A stretch of DNA of 64,000 bases from Deinococcus rubellus (GTDB taxonomy: Bacteria > Deinococcota > Deinococci > Deinococcales > Deinococcaceae): positions 551,501 to 615,500 of the forward strand of contig NZ_CP104213.1 in assembly GCF_025244745.1 (NCBI RefSeq), read 5' to 3'. Positions within the stretch are counted from its first letter, which is position 1. Each line of letters begins with the position of its first letter. Positions 1 through 8,223 of this stretch are shown here, piece by piece. The translations under genes were made by a program, and so were the position numbers. The notes under the pieces are model-generated. The model worked only from the letters and a program-made list of their open reading frames with translations, had not been told where the DNA came from and searched no databases.

Positions 1-177
1 CACGGTGCGGGTGGCGTACTGACGCACCCATTCGAGCACCTCGCGCGGGCGCGGCCCCTTGCCTACCACGTCGCCCAGCACCCAGATCTCGGACAGTTGG
101 CGGCGGCGCAAATCCTCGTGAACGGCCAGGGTCGCCTCCAGATTCGCGTGCAAATCTGCGATGACGGCGAGTCTCAT
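1..177 (-). CDS. Metallophosphoesterase (calcineurin-like), C-terminus cut by window edge
   Basis: The 59 visible codons begin MRLAVIADLHANLEA and continue to a GDVVGKGPRP stretch. These are the DxH and GDxVxxGP metal-binding motifs of calcineurin-like phosphoesterases, of the subgroup that includes diadenosine tetraphosphatase-like and YfcE-like enzymes. Metal ligands seen are D8, H10 and D36. The rest of the protein, including the GNHD and later histidine motifs, lies beyond base 1, so substrate cannot be inferred. The ATG is preceded 7 bases upstream by TAGACT, so the mRNA is probably leaderless. Confidence 0.85.
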   Translation of the reverse strand, partial: MRLAVIADLHANLEATLAVHEDLRRRQLSEIWVLGDVVGKGPRPREVLEWVRQYATRTV

Positions 178-184
178 GACCTTC

Positions 185-190
185 AGTCTA
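185..190 (-). promoter_or_regulatory. -10 element TAGACT of the phosphoesterase gene (leaderless)
   Basis: TAGACT on the minus strand ends 7 bases before the ATG at 177, so transcription should begin at or next to the start codon. No convincing -35 hexamer is visible. Confidence 0.5.
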
Positions 191-322
191 GCCTGCGCGC
201 TCCGGCGGATGGTCCGGCCAGGCCCAATGGCCCCCGCCGGGTGTGCTGCCGGATAAAGTTGCGGAAGTCAGTCTTCGGATCAGACCCAGGGTCAGTGTGC
301 AGGTCTCTCATGCGCGTCCGGG

Positions 323-328
323 TAAGCT
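323..328 (+). promoter_or_regulatory. -10 element TAAGCT, likely leaderless start
   Basis: TAAGCT lies 7 bases before the ATG at 336. It supports that start over the upstream GTG and ATG codons open in the same frame, and there is no good Shine-Dalgarno site. Confidence 0.45.
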
Positions 329-335
329 GACCCCC

Positions 336-1442
336 ATGAACCCGGTTCAGAGGAAGAGGGCCGCGCTCCTGAGCCTGTGTCTGAGTGCACTGCTCGGCAC
401 GGCCCAGGCTCAGGCCCAGACGCTCCAGCTCCAGGCACAGCTGCTAAGCATTCCGGCGACGCCCGCGCCCGCCGCCCAGCCCGCTCTGCCGGACGTGGCA
501 ACCAATACCGCGCCGCTGCGCCTGCACGCCGCGCCCGGCACGACGCTGGAGTACGCCACCACCCGTCAGGTGCAGGTGACGGCCTTCAGCCTCAAGGTGG
601 TGGCCCGGCCCGGCGCAGTGCTGAGCGCCGCTGACCGCGCCAGGGTGGCTGACCTCAATACGGCGCTCAGCGGCCAGATGCCTGCCTTGCAGCACCTGAT
701 CAGCCGCGCCCAGCCCGCCGTGGCAGGCAAGCAATTTCTGAAAGTGCAGCCGACAGATGCCCAGGGCAACATGGTGCTGCTGAGCACCTGGGTCGCCGCG
801 CCGCTGAGTCTGGGCAGCGCTGCGCCCGCGCCCCGGACGGTCCGGCTGACCCAGAGTGTCGCGCCGGACGGCACCACCCTGGACGCCCAGATCGCAGCGG
901 ACGACCCGGCCGCGCAGCGCTTTTACGACGCCCTGCCCTCCGATCAGCGCCTGAACAGCTTCGGCCAGAACGCTCAGGCCGGTCTCTACGGCCTCAATCT
1001 GGTTTCTGGCGGGACCGGCAATCTGGTGCAGGCCCTTGACCTGAGCGGGCTGCTGGGTGATCTGGCCGCTGCGCTGGGCGGCGCGGCCGTGGCCGACCAG
1101 ATTCGGGCCCAGCCACTGCTGCTCGACGTGGGCACCACCTTCCTGGGCCGCAGCAAGGCCGGAGTGCTGAGCTATCAGCAGCGCTTTGCCGCCCGGCCCT
1201 GGACCCTCAGCGCCCAGGGCGCTGGCGCTCAGACCAGCACCTCCCAGACCAGTACTCTGCGCCTGACCGTGACCGACTGGAGCGGACAGGGCGGCCTGAG
1301 TTTCCGGCCCGACGGGTTGCCGCAGACCAGTGACAGCGCCCAGTCGGCGGGCCTGGACCTGGTGCTCGACGTGCCGGGGGTGCCCGCCCAGTTGCAGGCC
1401 CATCTGGAATTCACCCTGACGGCCAGCAGCGCCGCTCGCTAG
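336..1442 (+). CDS. Secreted protein of unknown function
   Basis: A 368-residue protein with a classical signal peptide: a basic N-region (QRKRA), a hydrophobic core (LLSLCLSALLG) and a likely cleavage after AQA near residue 26. The mature part is rich in Ala, Gln, Leu, Ser and Thr, has no cysteine pair, no membrane helix and no motif I recognise. The tail contains beta-strand-like stretches. The frame is open further upstream, but the signal peptide and the -10 element place the start here. It probably sits in the periplasm or outer envelope. No functional call is possible. Confidence 0.75.
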   Translation: MNPVQRKRAALLSLCLSALLGTAQAQAQTLQLQAQLLSIPATPAPAAQPALPDVATNTAPLRLHAAPGTTLEYATTRQVQVTAFSLKVVARPGAVLSAADRARVADLNTALSGQMPALQHLISRAQPAVAGKQFLKVQPTDAQGNMVLLSTWVAAPLSLGSAAPAPRTVRLTQSVAPDGTTLDAQIAADDPAAQRFYDALPSDQRLNSFGQNAQAGLYGLNLVSGGTGNLVQALDLSGLLGDLAAALGGAAVADQIRAQPLLLDVGTTFLGRSKAGVLSYQQRFAARPWTLSAQGAGAQTSTSQTSTLRLTVTDWSGQGGLSFRPDGLPQTSDSAQSAGLDLVLDVPGVPAQLQAHLEFTLTASSAAR

Positions 1443-1533
1443 AGCAGATCACCAGCCTCCCATCCCCAGCCCCTCTGTCGCCAGTCTCTACCGCGCTTGA
1501 CCCGGCCCTGGCCCGGCGTGTCAGGATGCCGGG

Positions 1534-2775
1534 GTGAGCGTGTTCCCTGCCCATTCTTCCGCCGTCTCCCCGGCCCGTGCCCTGAGCGCCCGCTGGGCCA
1601 CCAGCGCCGTCTTTTTCGCCAACGGCATGGTGATCGCCACCTGGGTCGTGCGGGTGCCGGGCGTGCAGAGTGCGCTGCACCTTTCGCCCGCCAGCGTCGG
1701 TGTCGCGCTGCTGGGCATGTCGGTGGGCAGCCTCATCGCCATGCCGCAGACCGGGCGGCTGGCAGCCCGTTTCGGTACCCGCCGTGTGACGGTCTGGGCG
1801 GGACTGTGCCTGATGCTGGCCCTGCTGCTGCCGTTTTCCGCACCGAACCTGTGGCTGCTGTTCGCCGCCCTGATGGTGCTGGGGGCCAGCAACGGCGTGA
1901 TGGATGTGGCCATGAACGCCCAGGGCGTGGCTGTCGAGCGCGCGCTGGCCCGGCCCGTGCTGTCGAGCTTTCACGCGGCCTACAGTCTGGGCAACCTGGC
2001 GGGCGCGGCCCTCGGCAGCCTGCTGCTCGGCGCGGGTCTGGGCCAGTGGCCGCACGCCCTGATCATCACCCTGGGTATGGGCGTGCTGGTGGTGCTGGCG
2101 GGAGCGCGCCTCCTGCCCAGGAGCGCCGACGAGCTGGCTGCCGAAACCACCACCGCCGGGAGTGGGTCAACTGAAATCGGAACGCTTGAGACTGCGCCTG
2201 CCAAGATCAGTCCTGGCCCCCGTTCCAGCCCCACTAGTCTGGTGTGGCTGCTGGGTACCCTCTGCTTTCTGGGGATGCTGGGCGAGGGATCGCTGGGCGA
2301 CTGGAGCGGGCTGTACTCGCGTGACGTGCTGGGCGTCTCGGGCGCGGCGCTGGGTGCGGCCTACACCGCCTTCACGCTGGCGATGACGCTGGGACGGTCA
2401 CTCGGTGACGGCTGGCGCAGCCGCTACGGGGACCGCCGGGTGGTCGAGGTGGGCGCACTGGTCAGCGGCGTGGGCCTGAGCCTGGGACTGTTGACGCTCA
2501 ACCCTCTGCTGGCGGCGCTGGGATTCCTGGTGTTCGGGCTGGGCATCGCCAACGTGGTGCCGGTGCTCTACGGCACGGCGGGGCACGCCCTGGCCGGGCG
2601 CGGCATCGCTCGGGTCGCCACCATCGGCTACGCGGGCTTTCTGGCCGGGCCGCCGCTGATCGGTTTCGTCTCGCAACTCACGTCGCTGCGCCTCGGTATG
2701 GCCGTCATCGCGCTGAGCCTGCTGCTGGTGGGCCTGCTGACGCCGGGGGTGTACCGGCGGCTGGCCCGGCGCTAG
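1534..2775 (+). CDS. MFS transporter (12 TM, YbjJ-like)
   Basis: 413 residues with about twelve hydrophobic helices and a loop rich in Thr, Gly and Ser near residues 200-230 that separates two six-helix halves. Helix 1 (ATSAVFFANGMVIATWVVRVPGVQ), the PQTGRLAARFGTRRV loop between helices 2 and 3 and the GASNGVMDVAMNAQG segment resemble the YbjJ/FucP-like branch of the major facilitator superfamily. The substrate is unknown. Translation starts at GTG; CAGGAT 6 bases upstream is a possible -10. The stop codon overlaps the stop of the convergent gene, so no terminator fits between them. Confidence 0.85.
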   Translation: MSVFPAHSSAVSPARALSARWATSAVFFANGMVIATWVVRVPGVQSALHLSPASVGVALLGMSVGSLIAMPQTGRLAARFGTRRVTVWAGLCLMLALLLPFSAPNLWLLFAALMVLGASNGVMDVAMNAQGVAVERALARPVLSSFHAAYSLGNLAGAALGSLLLGAGLGQWPHALIITLGMGVLVVLAGARLLPRSADELAAETTTAGSGSTEIGTLETAPAKISPGPRSSPTSLVWLLGTLCFLGMLGEGSLGDWSGLYSRDVLGVSGAALGAAYTAFTLAMTLGRSLGDGWRSRYGDRRVVEVGALVSGVGLSLGLLTLNPLLAALGFLVFGLGIANVVPVLYGTAGHALAGRGIARVATIGYAGFLAGPPLIGFVSQLTSLRLGMAVIALSLLLVGLLTPGVYRRLARR

Positions 2776-4097
2776 CTGCCCAGCTCGGGTTCCACCTGAC
2801 GCAGCCGCACCCGCGTGATCCTGAGACCCTCCACGGCCTCGGCGGTCAGGTCCATGTGCTGCACATGCACCGTGATGCCCGGCGGCGGCAGGGTGCCGTA
2901 AGCGGCCAGCACCAGCCCCGCCACCGTGTTGGCGTCGTCGGACACCAGGGGCAGGCCCAGTTCGCGCAGCTCGGTCAGGGTTACCTCACCGTCCAGGCTG
3001 TAGGAGCCGTCGGGGTTGGTGATGATCCAGCTGTCGTCCTCCTGCTCGATCACGTCCTCGATGAGGTCGTCCATGGTGACAAAGCCCAGCGTGCCGCCGT
3101 ACTCGTCGGCCACCAGCGCGGCGTGGACCCGTTCGCGCTTGAAGAGGGCCAGCAAATCCTCGGCGGTCTCGGAAGCGGCCACGCTGGGCAGGGTCCGCAG
3201 CAGGCGGCGCAGGTTGAAGGCGGCCCGGCCCGCCTCGGCCCTCGGCAGACTGCTCTGCGCCCGGATGAAGTCCTTGATGTGCAGCACGCCCACCACCGTG
3301 TCGAGGTCGCCGTCGTAGACCGGGAAGCGGCTGCGCGGTGCTTCGGCGATGAGGGCGTGAATCTGCTCGGCGCTGGCCTGAATCGGCAAAGCCTTGAGGC
3401 GGGTGCGCGGCGTCATCAGCTCGGCGGCGGTGTGGGTTTCCAGCGCGAAGATGTTCTCGATGAGGCTCTGCTGGCCCCTGTCAATCTGGCCGCCCTCGGC
3501 GCTCTCGCGGGCCACGATGGCCAGTTCGCGGCTGGAGTACAGCAAGCTGGCCGCCCCCGGATCGCGGATGCCGAGGAGGTGCATCAGCCCGTTGGCCATG
3601 CCACTCAGCAGCCATACCAGCGGCGCGAAGATCAGCCCGCACAGCCGCATCAGCGGATTGATGGTGAGGCTGGTGGTCTCGGGGAGTTGCAGGGCCAGCA
3701 CCTTGGGAATCATCTCGCCGAAGACGATGTGCATGAACGTGATGGCGAGAAGACTGATCAGTGTGCCTGCCGAGTGCGCTGCCACCGCCCCCAGGCCCAG
3801 GCGCTCGAAGGGGCCGTAGAGCCAGCCCGCGATCTCGTGCTCGCCGTACATGCCCAGGCCCAGGCTGGCCAGCGTGATACCGAGCTGCGCCACCGAGAGG
3901 TAGCGGTCCTTGCCGCGCGGCGTGCTCGACACCCGCAGCAGCCAGCGGGCCGCGCCGCTGCCCCGTTCGGCCAACCCCTGCAGCTTTGAAGGGCGCGCCG
4001 AGAGCAGCGAGAACTCCGCCGAGACGAAGACGCCGTTGATGATCACCAGCCCCAGCACGATCAGCAGCGGCAGAACATACCCGCTCAGGACGCTCAT
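2772..4097 (-). CDS. CNNM/CorC-type membrane protein (DUF21-CBS-CBS-CorC_HlyC)
   Basis: 441 residues. An N-terminal DUF21/CNNM membrane domain of about four helices (residues 1-190, with AEFSLLSAR and the FGEMIPKVLAL motif) is followed by two CBS domains (about 205-335, with MTPRTRL, RFPVYDGDLD and VADEYGGTLGFVTMDDLIEDVIE). The C-terminal CorC_HlyC domain occupies about 350-435. Proteins of this build are annotated as hemolysin family but are better linked to Mg2+/Co2+ homeostasis. Its ATG overlaps the stop of the upstream paralogue by 4 bases, so the two are translationally coupled and may form a heteromer. Confidence 0.9.
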   Translation of the reverse strand: MSVLSGYVLPLLIVLGLVIINGVFVSAEFSLLSARPSKLQGLAERGSGAARWLLRVSSTPRGKDRYLSVAQLGITLASLGLGMYGEHEIAGWLYGPFERLGLGAVAAHSAGTLISLLAITFMHIVFGEMIPKVLALQLPETTSLTINPLMRLCGLIFAPLVWLLSGMANGLMHLLGIRDPGAASLLYSSRELAIVARESAEGGQIDRGQQSLIENIFALETHTAAELMTPRTRLKALPIQASAEQIHALIAEAPRSRFPVYDGDLDTVVGVLHIKDFIRAQSSLPRAEAGRAAFNLRRLLRTLPSVAASETAEDLLALFKRERVHAALVADEYGGTLGFVTMDDLIEDVIEQEDDSWIITNPDGSYSLDGEVTLTELRELGLPLVSDDANTVAGLVLAAYGTLPPPGITVHVQHMDLTAEAVEGLRITRVRLRQVEPELGS

Positions 4098-5422
4098 GCC
4101 TGCGCTCCTCTGGGGTTGGTTTCCGCTGTGCCTGGCGCGTCCAGGCTGATCCGGCGCACGGCGCGGCGGTCCATGCTGTCCACCTTCAAGACCACCTCGC
4201 CGACCCGCACCTCGTCACCAACCATCGGCAGCCGTCCCATCTCGGCCCAGATCAGCCCGCTGATGGTGTCGGCCTCCTCGGTGGGGAGGTCCAGCTCGAA
4301 CTCGTCGTTCACGTCCTCGATCAACAAATCGCCGCGCACGCTCAGGCGGTTGCCGATCCGGCTGAACGCCTCGTCTTCCTGATCGAACTCGTCTTGCAGA
4401 TCGCCGAAAATCTCCTCGATGGCGTCTTCCAGCGTGACCATCCCGGCGACCCCGCCGTATTCGTCCACCACGATGGCGCTGTGGCGGCCCGCCTCGCGCA
4501 GCTTGCGCCACAGGAGCGGCACGGCAGTCACGTCGGCCACCAGCAGCGGTTTATACATGATATCTGCCACCCGCGCCTCGGGGCGCAGGCGCGAACGCAG
4601 GTACAGGGTCCGCAGGTTGACCACGCCCAGCACGTCGTCGGTGCCGCCCTCGCCGATGACCGGAAAGCGGGTGTAGGCGCTGCTGGAGAGCCGCCCCAGT
4701 GCGTCGGCCAGGTGCTCGGCATGGCCCACCGTGATCAACCGGGTGCGCGGCGTCATGATCTCGCGCACCACCCGTTCCTCGATATTCAGCACGCCCGCGA
4801 GCATCTGGCGCTCAGCGGCGTCGATCAGCCCGCCTCTGGCGCTGGCGCTGAAGAGGTCTTGCAGTTCGTCCGGCGAATGCACATGCAGGTGTGACTCGCC
4901 GCTGATCAGCCCGAAGCGCCGCAGCACTGCGTAGGCCGTGCCGTTGAGTAGCGCGATGAGCGGCTTGAAGAGCAGCAGGCTGAGCTGCATGAAGTGCAGC
5001 AGTGAGAGGGCCAGCCGCTCGGGGTAGCGCAGCGCCACCGTCTTGGGCAGCAGTTCGCCCAGCACCACCTGAAGCACCGTGATGATCAGGAGCACGATCA
5101 GGGTGGCGGTGGCCAGGCCGCCGAAGCGCCCCAGCGCGGGGGTGAGCAGCGGCGCGATCTGGGCCTGTCCATATGCGCCCAGAATCAAGCTGGTGAGGGT
5201 GATGCCCACCTGCGACACCGCCACATAATCGTCGAGGCGGCGCGAGTCGCGCAAAACCTCGCTGAGGGCCGCCGCGCTGGCATTGCCGCCGTCGGCCTGC
5301 TCCTGCACCCGGCTTTTGCGCGCGCCCACCGTCGAGAATTCGGCGGCCACATACAGGGCGTTGAGGGCAGTCAGAACCAGCACGATCACCACTGGTACAA
5401 AGAAATTGAGCGGCGCGCTCAC
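4094..5422 (-). CDS. CNNM/CorC-type membrane protein, paralogue of the next gene
   Basis: 442 residues with the same order as its neighbour: DUF21 membrane domain (residues 1-195, with AEFSTVGARKSR and LGELLPKTVALRYPE), CBS pair (about 215-335, with MTPRTRLI and VVDEYGGVAGMVTLEDAIEEIFGDL) and a CorC_HlyC domain. The pair probably arose by tandem duplication. The start is GTG. Only weak Shine-Dalgarno sequence is visible, and a short possible gene ends 36 bases upstream on the same strand. Ion substrate is inferred only from the family (Mg2+/Co2+). Confidence 0.9.
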   Translation of the reverse strand: MSAPLNFFVPVVIVLVLTALNALYVAAEFSTVGARKSRVQEQADGGNASAAALSEVLRDSRRLDDYVAVSQVGITLTSLILGAYGQAQIAPLLTPALGRFGGLATATLIVLLIITVLQVVLGELLPKTVALRYPERLALSLLHFMQLSLLLFKPLIALLNGTAYAVLRRFGLISGESHLHVHSPDELQDLFSASARGGLIDAAERQMLAGVLNIEERVVREIMTPRTRLITVGHAEHLADALGRLSSSAYTRFPVIGEGGTDDVLGVVNLRTLYLRSRLRPEARVADIMYKPLLVADVTAVPLLWRKLREAGRHSAIVVDEYGGVAGMVTLEDAIEEIFGDLQDEFDQEDEAFSRIGNRLSVRGDLLIEDVNDEFELDLPTEEADTISGLIWAEMGRLPMVGDEVRVGEVVLKVDSMDRRAVRRISLDAPGTAETNPRGAQA

Positions 5423-5458
5423 ACGAACGCCGGGGCCTGCCGTGAACTCGGCGGCTCC

Positions 5459-5602
5459 TCAGCTTCGGGGGTGCTCCGGGCCATCTGGGACAAAAGCATA
5501 TCCGAACAGTTTAGCGGGTTTGTGGCGCTGCCGCAGGGCGCGGCATTTCAGTTGGGCACGGCGCACGGCCTCTTCTACGGATTCCACTTTCTTCCAGGAC
5601 AC
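5459..5602 (-). CDS. Possible small protein (47 aa) upstream of the CNNM/CorC pair
   Basis: A GTG-started frame of 47 codons on the minus strand encodes a charged, helix-like peptide. It starts MSWKKVESVEEAVRRAQLK, has a central CRALRQRHKPAKLFGYAFV segment and ends PEHPRS. Codon use fits the neighbours and the frame lies in an otherwise empty 334-base gap. An in-frame TGA stands about 29 codons upstream of the GTG. There is no clear Shine-Dalgarno or -10 element. I recognise no family. It is offered because the peptide looks like real protein rather than a shadow. Confidence 0.4.
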   Translation of the reverse strand: MSWKKVESVEEAVRRAQLKCRALRQRHKPAKLFGYAFVPDGPEHPRS

Positions 5603-5756
5603 CCCACAAGAAGCGGCCAGGCGTGCCCATGCGCGCGTCGCCGTGGGCAGAACGGCACTTCTTGGGGCTGCCTGCTGGTCTCACCGGAATCCGTAACTAT
5701 AAGACTTCTTTTGAACCTCTTCATCCGTGCTGCCGCCGGGCGTAGACAATAAAACC

Positions 5757-5936
5757 ATGAACAAGCTCAGATCTGTGGCCCTGCTGATCCTGGCCCTGAC
5801 GTTGGCCGGGTGCGCGCCCAAGAGTGGCGACAAGGCCACCACCGACTCCTCGACGACGACCACCAAGAGCTTCGACTCCAGCGGACAGCCGCAGGGCACC
5901 ACCTCGACGACCACCACCAACACGACCAAAAAATAA
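5757..5936 (+). CDS. Small lipoprotein
   Basis: 59 residues. A basic N-terminus (MNKLR), a hydrophobic core and a lipobox LAGC with the lipidated Cys near residue 19 are followed by a very Thr/Ser/Lys-rich tail (runs of TTTT and TTTTNTT). The mature part is low complexity and looks like a surface-tethered linker, not an enzyme. The ATG at 5757 is preferred to an in-frame GTG 30 bases upstream because it opens the signal peptide; GACAAT 6 bases before it could be a -10. The gene converges on the anti-sigma gene with 5 bases between the stops. Confidence 0.75.
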   Translation: MNKLRSVALLILALTLAGCAPKSGDKATTDSSTTTTKSFDSSGQPQGTTSTTTTNTTKK

Positions 5937-5941
5937 GCCGC

Positions 5942-7216
5942 TCAGAGTTCCGACAGATCGGGGCGCAGCATCAGCACGCCTCGCTCGGCGTCGGCCAGGG
6001 CCAGGTTCCCGTTCGGCATGGCCGTGATGTCCATCGGTTTGCCGAATTTGCGCTCGCCGGACACCCGGAATGCCCCCAGGTCTACCACACTGACCATGCC
6101 GCCCCGGTCCGTCAGGTAGGCCTGATCCTTCATCACGCTGAGTTTGTCGGGGTGCCCGGCCAGCTTGAGGGTCCGCACGATCTGACCGTCCGGGCCGAGT
6201 TGCAGTAACCGTCCCTGGACGTCCAGTACCAGCACCTGGCCCTGCCACTCGGCCAGACCCACCGGCGCGCCGCCGACGTGGTAGGTCGCCAGCAGCTTCT
6301 CGCCGTCAGGGGAGAGCGAGAAGACCTGCCCGGTGGTGTGCTGGGTGGTCAGGATACGCTCGGGCAGCGGCAGCACGGCGTCCATATAATCGGCCTGGGG
6401 CATGGTGGTGGTCTTGGCCAGCTTGTTGATAAAGCAGCTCTCACCTTTGAAGATTCTGAGTTCGCCGCTGGCCGCCGACTTGACGAACACGCTGCCGTCC
6501 TTGACGGCCAGCCCCGCTGCCCCGCCCGGCACCGGGTAGGTGCGCTCGATGTTGCCCCTCGCCACGTTGAGCACCACCAGCCGTTCGTTGGCGGCGTCGA
6601 GCAGGTAGGCCCGCCCGCCCGCGTAGACGCCCTTGGTGTACCAGGCGGGCAGCGGCTGTCTCAGGGCCACGCCGCGCAGCCCGCCGCCCGGCGCGCGGAT
6701 GACCAGCGGGTAGTTCGAGGTTGCGCTGCGGGCCATCACCAGCACGTTTCCAGCAGCGACAACCACATCGGCGTGGGCCAGGTTGGGGCGCGCAGCAGGC
6801 CACAGCACGAAGGCCGCCAGCGCCGCTGCCGCGCCCAGACCTGCCGTGAGCCAGAGGCCCGGTAGCCTGGATTGCCGATTTACCGGACGCGGCGCGGTGG
6901 GCGTGACCGGCAGGCGCTGCGGCGGGACGAAAGGCCGGGATGCTGGAGCCTGCGCCGTGAGCTGGATGGGTTCGGCTGGGGTCTGCTGGATCTGGGCAAG
7001 GGCGCTGGCGAGTAGCCGTTCACGCGCTCCGGCGGGCATCGGCACGGCGGGGGGGGCGTGCAGCAGGCTGTCGAGCACCCGCTGCATCTGGGCAGCTTCG
7101 TGGGTGCAGTCGGGGCACTCGGCGAGGTGCGCCCTCACCGCCCGCACGGTTTCGGCGTCGGCCATGCCGATCAGCACGGCGTCCAGCTCGTTGCGGCAGT
7201 GCTGGCAATCGGTCAC
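5942..7216 (-). CDS. Membrane anti-sigma factor with zinc-binding N-terminus and beta-propeller-like C-terminus
   Basis: 424 residues. The N-terminus holds a zf-HC2/ZAS module with H30-x3-C34-x2-C37 (HLAECPDC), which in this class grips the ECF sigma factor. A Pro/Ala linker leads to one membrane helix at about 119-141. The outer part (about 145-424) has repeated blades ending in patterns such as AYLLDAANERLVVLN, VYVK-like strands and a closing LALADAERGVLML, typical of NHL/YVTN-type propellers. Its GTG start overlaps the sigma gene's stop by 4 bases behind a strong GGAGGTG site, so the two are coupled. The signal sensed is unknown. Confidence 0.85.
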   Translation of the reverse strand: MTDCQHCRNELDAVLIGMADAETVRAVRAHLAECPDCTHEAAQMQRVLDSLLHAPPAVPMPAGARERLLASALAQIQQTPAEPIQLTAQAPASRPFVPPQRLPVTPTAPRPVNRQSRLPGLWLTAGLGAAAALAAFVLWPAARPNLAHADVVVAAGNVLVMARSATSNYPLVIRAPGGGLRGVALRQPLPAWYTKGVYAGGRAYLLDAANERLVVLNVARGNIERTYPVPGGAAGLAVKDGSVFVKSAASGELRIFKGESCFINKLAKTTTMPQADYMDAVLPLPERILTTQHTTGQVFSLSPDGEKLLATYHVGGAPVGLAEWQGQVLVLDVQGRLLQLGPDGQIVRTLKLAGHPDKLSVMKDQAYLTDRGGMVSVVDLGAFRVSGERKFGKPMDITAMPNGNLALADAERGVLMLRPDLSEL

Positions 7217-7836
7217 TGGTCTTCACCTCCTCCGTTTGACTCTTTGTCCGGTCCCTGGTCGCTCAGCACCCCGCGCAACTTCTCCAGCGCGTACTTGAGT
7301 CGGCTCTTGACGGTGCCCACCGGCACGCCCATCGCCTCGGCAATCGCCTCGCGGGTCTCGCCCCGGTAGTAGGCCCGCTCCACCGTTTCACGCTGGGGGA
7401 GTTTGAGGGCGAGCAGCGCTGCCTGCACCCGCTCGGCCACCTGACGCTGCTCGCTGAGGCCCAGCAAGTCCACCTTTTCGTCGGCCAGCGGCAGCGGCAG
7501 GCCCTCCTCGTCTTCCAGCGGCAGGTGAAAACGCACCCCGCGCAGCCTGGAGATGGCCGCGTGGCGCACCACCGTCAGGATGAAGGTGGAAAAGGCCGCC
7601 CGCTGTGGGTCGAAGAGCTGCGGTTTGTTCCAGACCTTCAGAAACGAATCGTGGACGATCTCCTGCGCGGCGGCATTTTCCTTGAGGATATAAAGTGCCA
7701 GACCGTGGGCGGCGGCGCTGTAGCGGTCAAACAGTTCGCCCAGCGCAGCCTCGTCACGCATGGCGAAACGGGCGATCAGCTCAGCGTCGCTGGGCACCGG
7801 CCCGACTTCGGCCTGGGCAGCGTCGCTCGTCCACAT
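7213..7836 (-). CDS. ECF-family RNA polymerase sigma factor
   Basis: 207 residues from the ATG at 7836. Sigma region 2 spans about 20-95 (DELIARF-like start, FDRYSAAAHGLALYIL, EIVHDSFLKVWN), and region 4 spans about 140-200 (LPQRETVERAYYRGETREAIAEAMG, VGTVKSRLKYALEKLR). The frame stays open 50 codons further upstream, but that stretch has no homology to sigma factors, and TACCTT sits 7 bases before this ATG. The cognate anti-sigma is encoded by the overlapping next gene. Deinococcal SigK/SigL-type pairs share this arrangement. Confidence 0.9.
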   Translation of the reverse strand: MWTSDAAQAEVGPVPSDAELIARFAMRDEAALGELFDRYSAAAHGLALYILKENAAAQEIVHDSFLKVWNKPQLFDPQRAAFSTFILTVVRHAAISRLRGVRFHLPLEDEEGLPLPLADEKVDLLGLSEQRQVAERVQAALLALKLPQRETVERAYYRGETREAIAEAMGVPVGTVKSRLKYALEKLRGVLSDQGPDKESNGGGEDQ

Positions 7837-7843
7837 GGTGCTC

Positions 7844-7849
7844 AAGGTA
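7844..7849 (-). promoter_or_regulatory. -10 element TACCTT of the sigma/anti-sigma operon
   Basis: TACCTT on the minus strand lies 7 bases before the sigma factor ATG, again a leaderless layout. No ECF-type GGAAC -35 is seen at the right distance, so autoregulation is not supported by the sequence. The rest of the gap to 8223 holds no gene. Confidence 0.4.
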
Positions 7850-8116
7850 TCACCCGGCAAAGTCGCGCCCAGCTTCGTGGCGCGAGTCTGGGGCAACCAG
7901 CCTCGCCGCTGCGCCGCTTCACCCACCGGGAACCGCGCACCACTCCACCCCGTTGCCGCAACGCTGAGCATCATGCTTCTCCTCACTACCTACAGATACG
8001 CCGCCGCCGCCTGGAAAGTTCAAAGGCTGGTCGGGCTGAGGCTGCCAAAAATCTGATTAGACAGCCGCCGCGAAAGCGAATGAACCTTCCCGGCTGATTC
8101 CGGCATACCTGTGGGC

Positions 8117-8164
8117 AAAAGCGGCACACCCATCACCTGACTTTCCCTTCCCAGCGCCGCTTTT
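8117..8164. repeat. 9-bp inverted repeat AAAAGCGGC / GCCGCTTTT
   Basis: Perfect arms at 8117-8125 and 8156-8164 flank a 30-base loop. Each strand ends the structure in TTTT, so it could act as a bidirectional terminator or be the relic of one. It lies in the otherwise gene-free gap between the sigma factor and the broken DM13 gene. Confidence 0.4.
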
Positions 8165-8223
8165 CCGGCGTTGATGCCTGCCGTTTTGCTTCGCCGCCTA
8201 CTTGCCTTTAAGGAGCACCTATC

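Noticed and set aside
5471..5752. 93-codon plus-strand frame before the lipoprotein
   Set aside because: No start signal, odd composition, and it is antisense to the better minus-strand peptide at 5459-5602.
7928..7955. ECF-type promoter (GGGAACC-N17-GTTG) near the sigma factor gene
   Set aside because: It points away from the sigma operon, lies inside the open frame upstream of it and about 270 bases before the DM13 pseudogene; one chance match is not enough.
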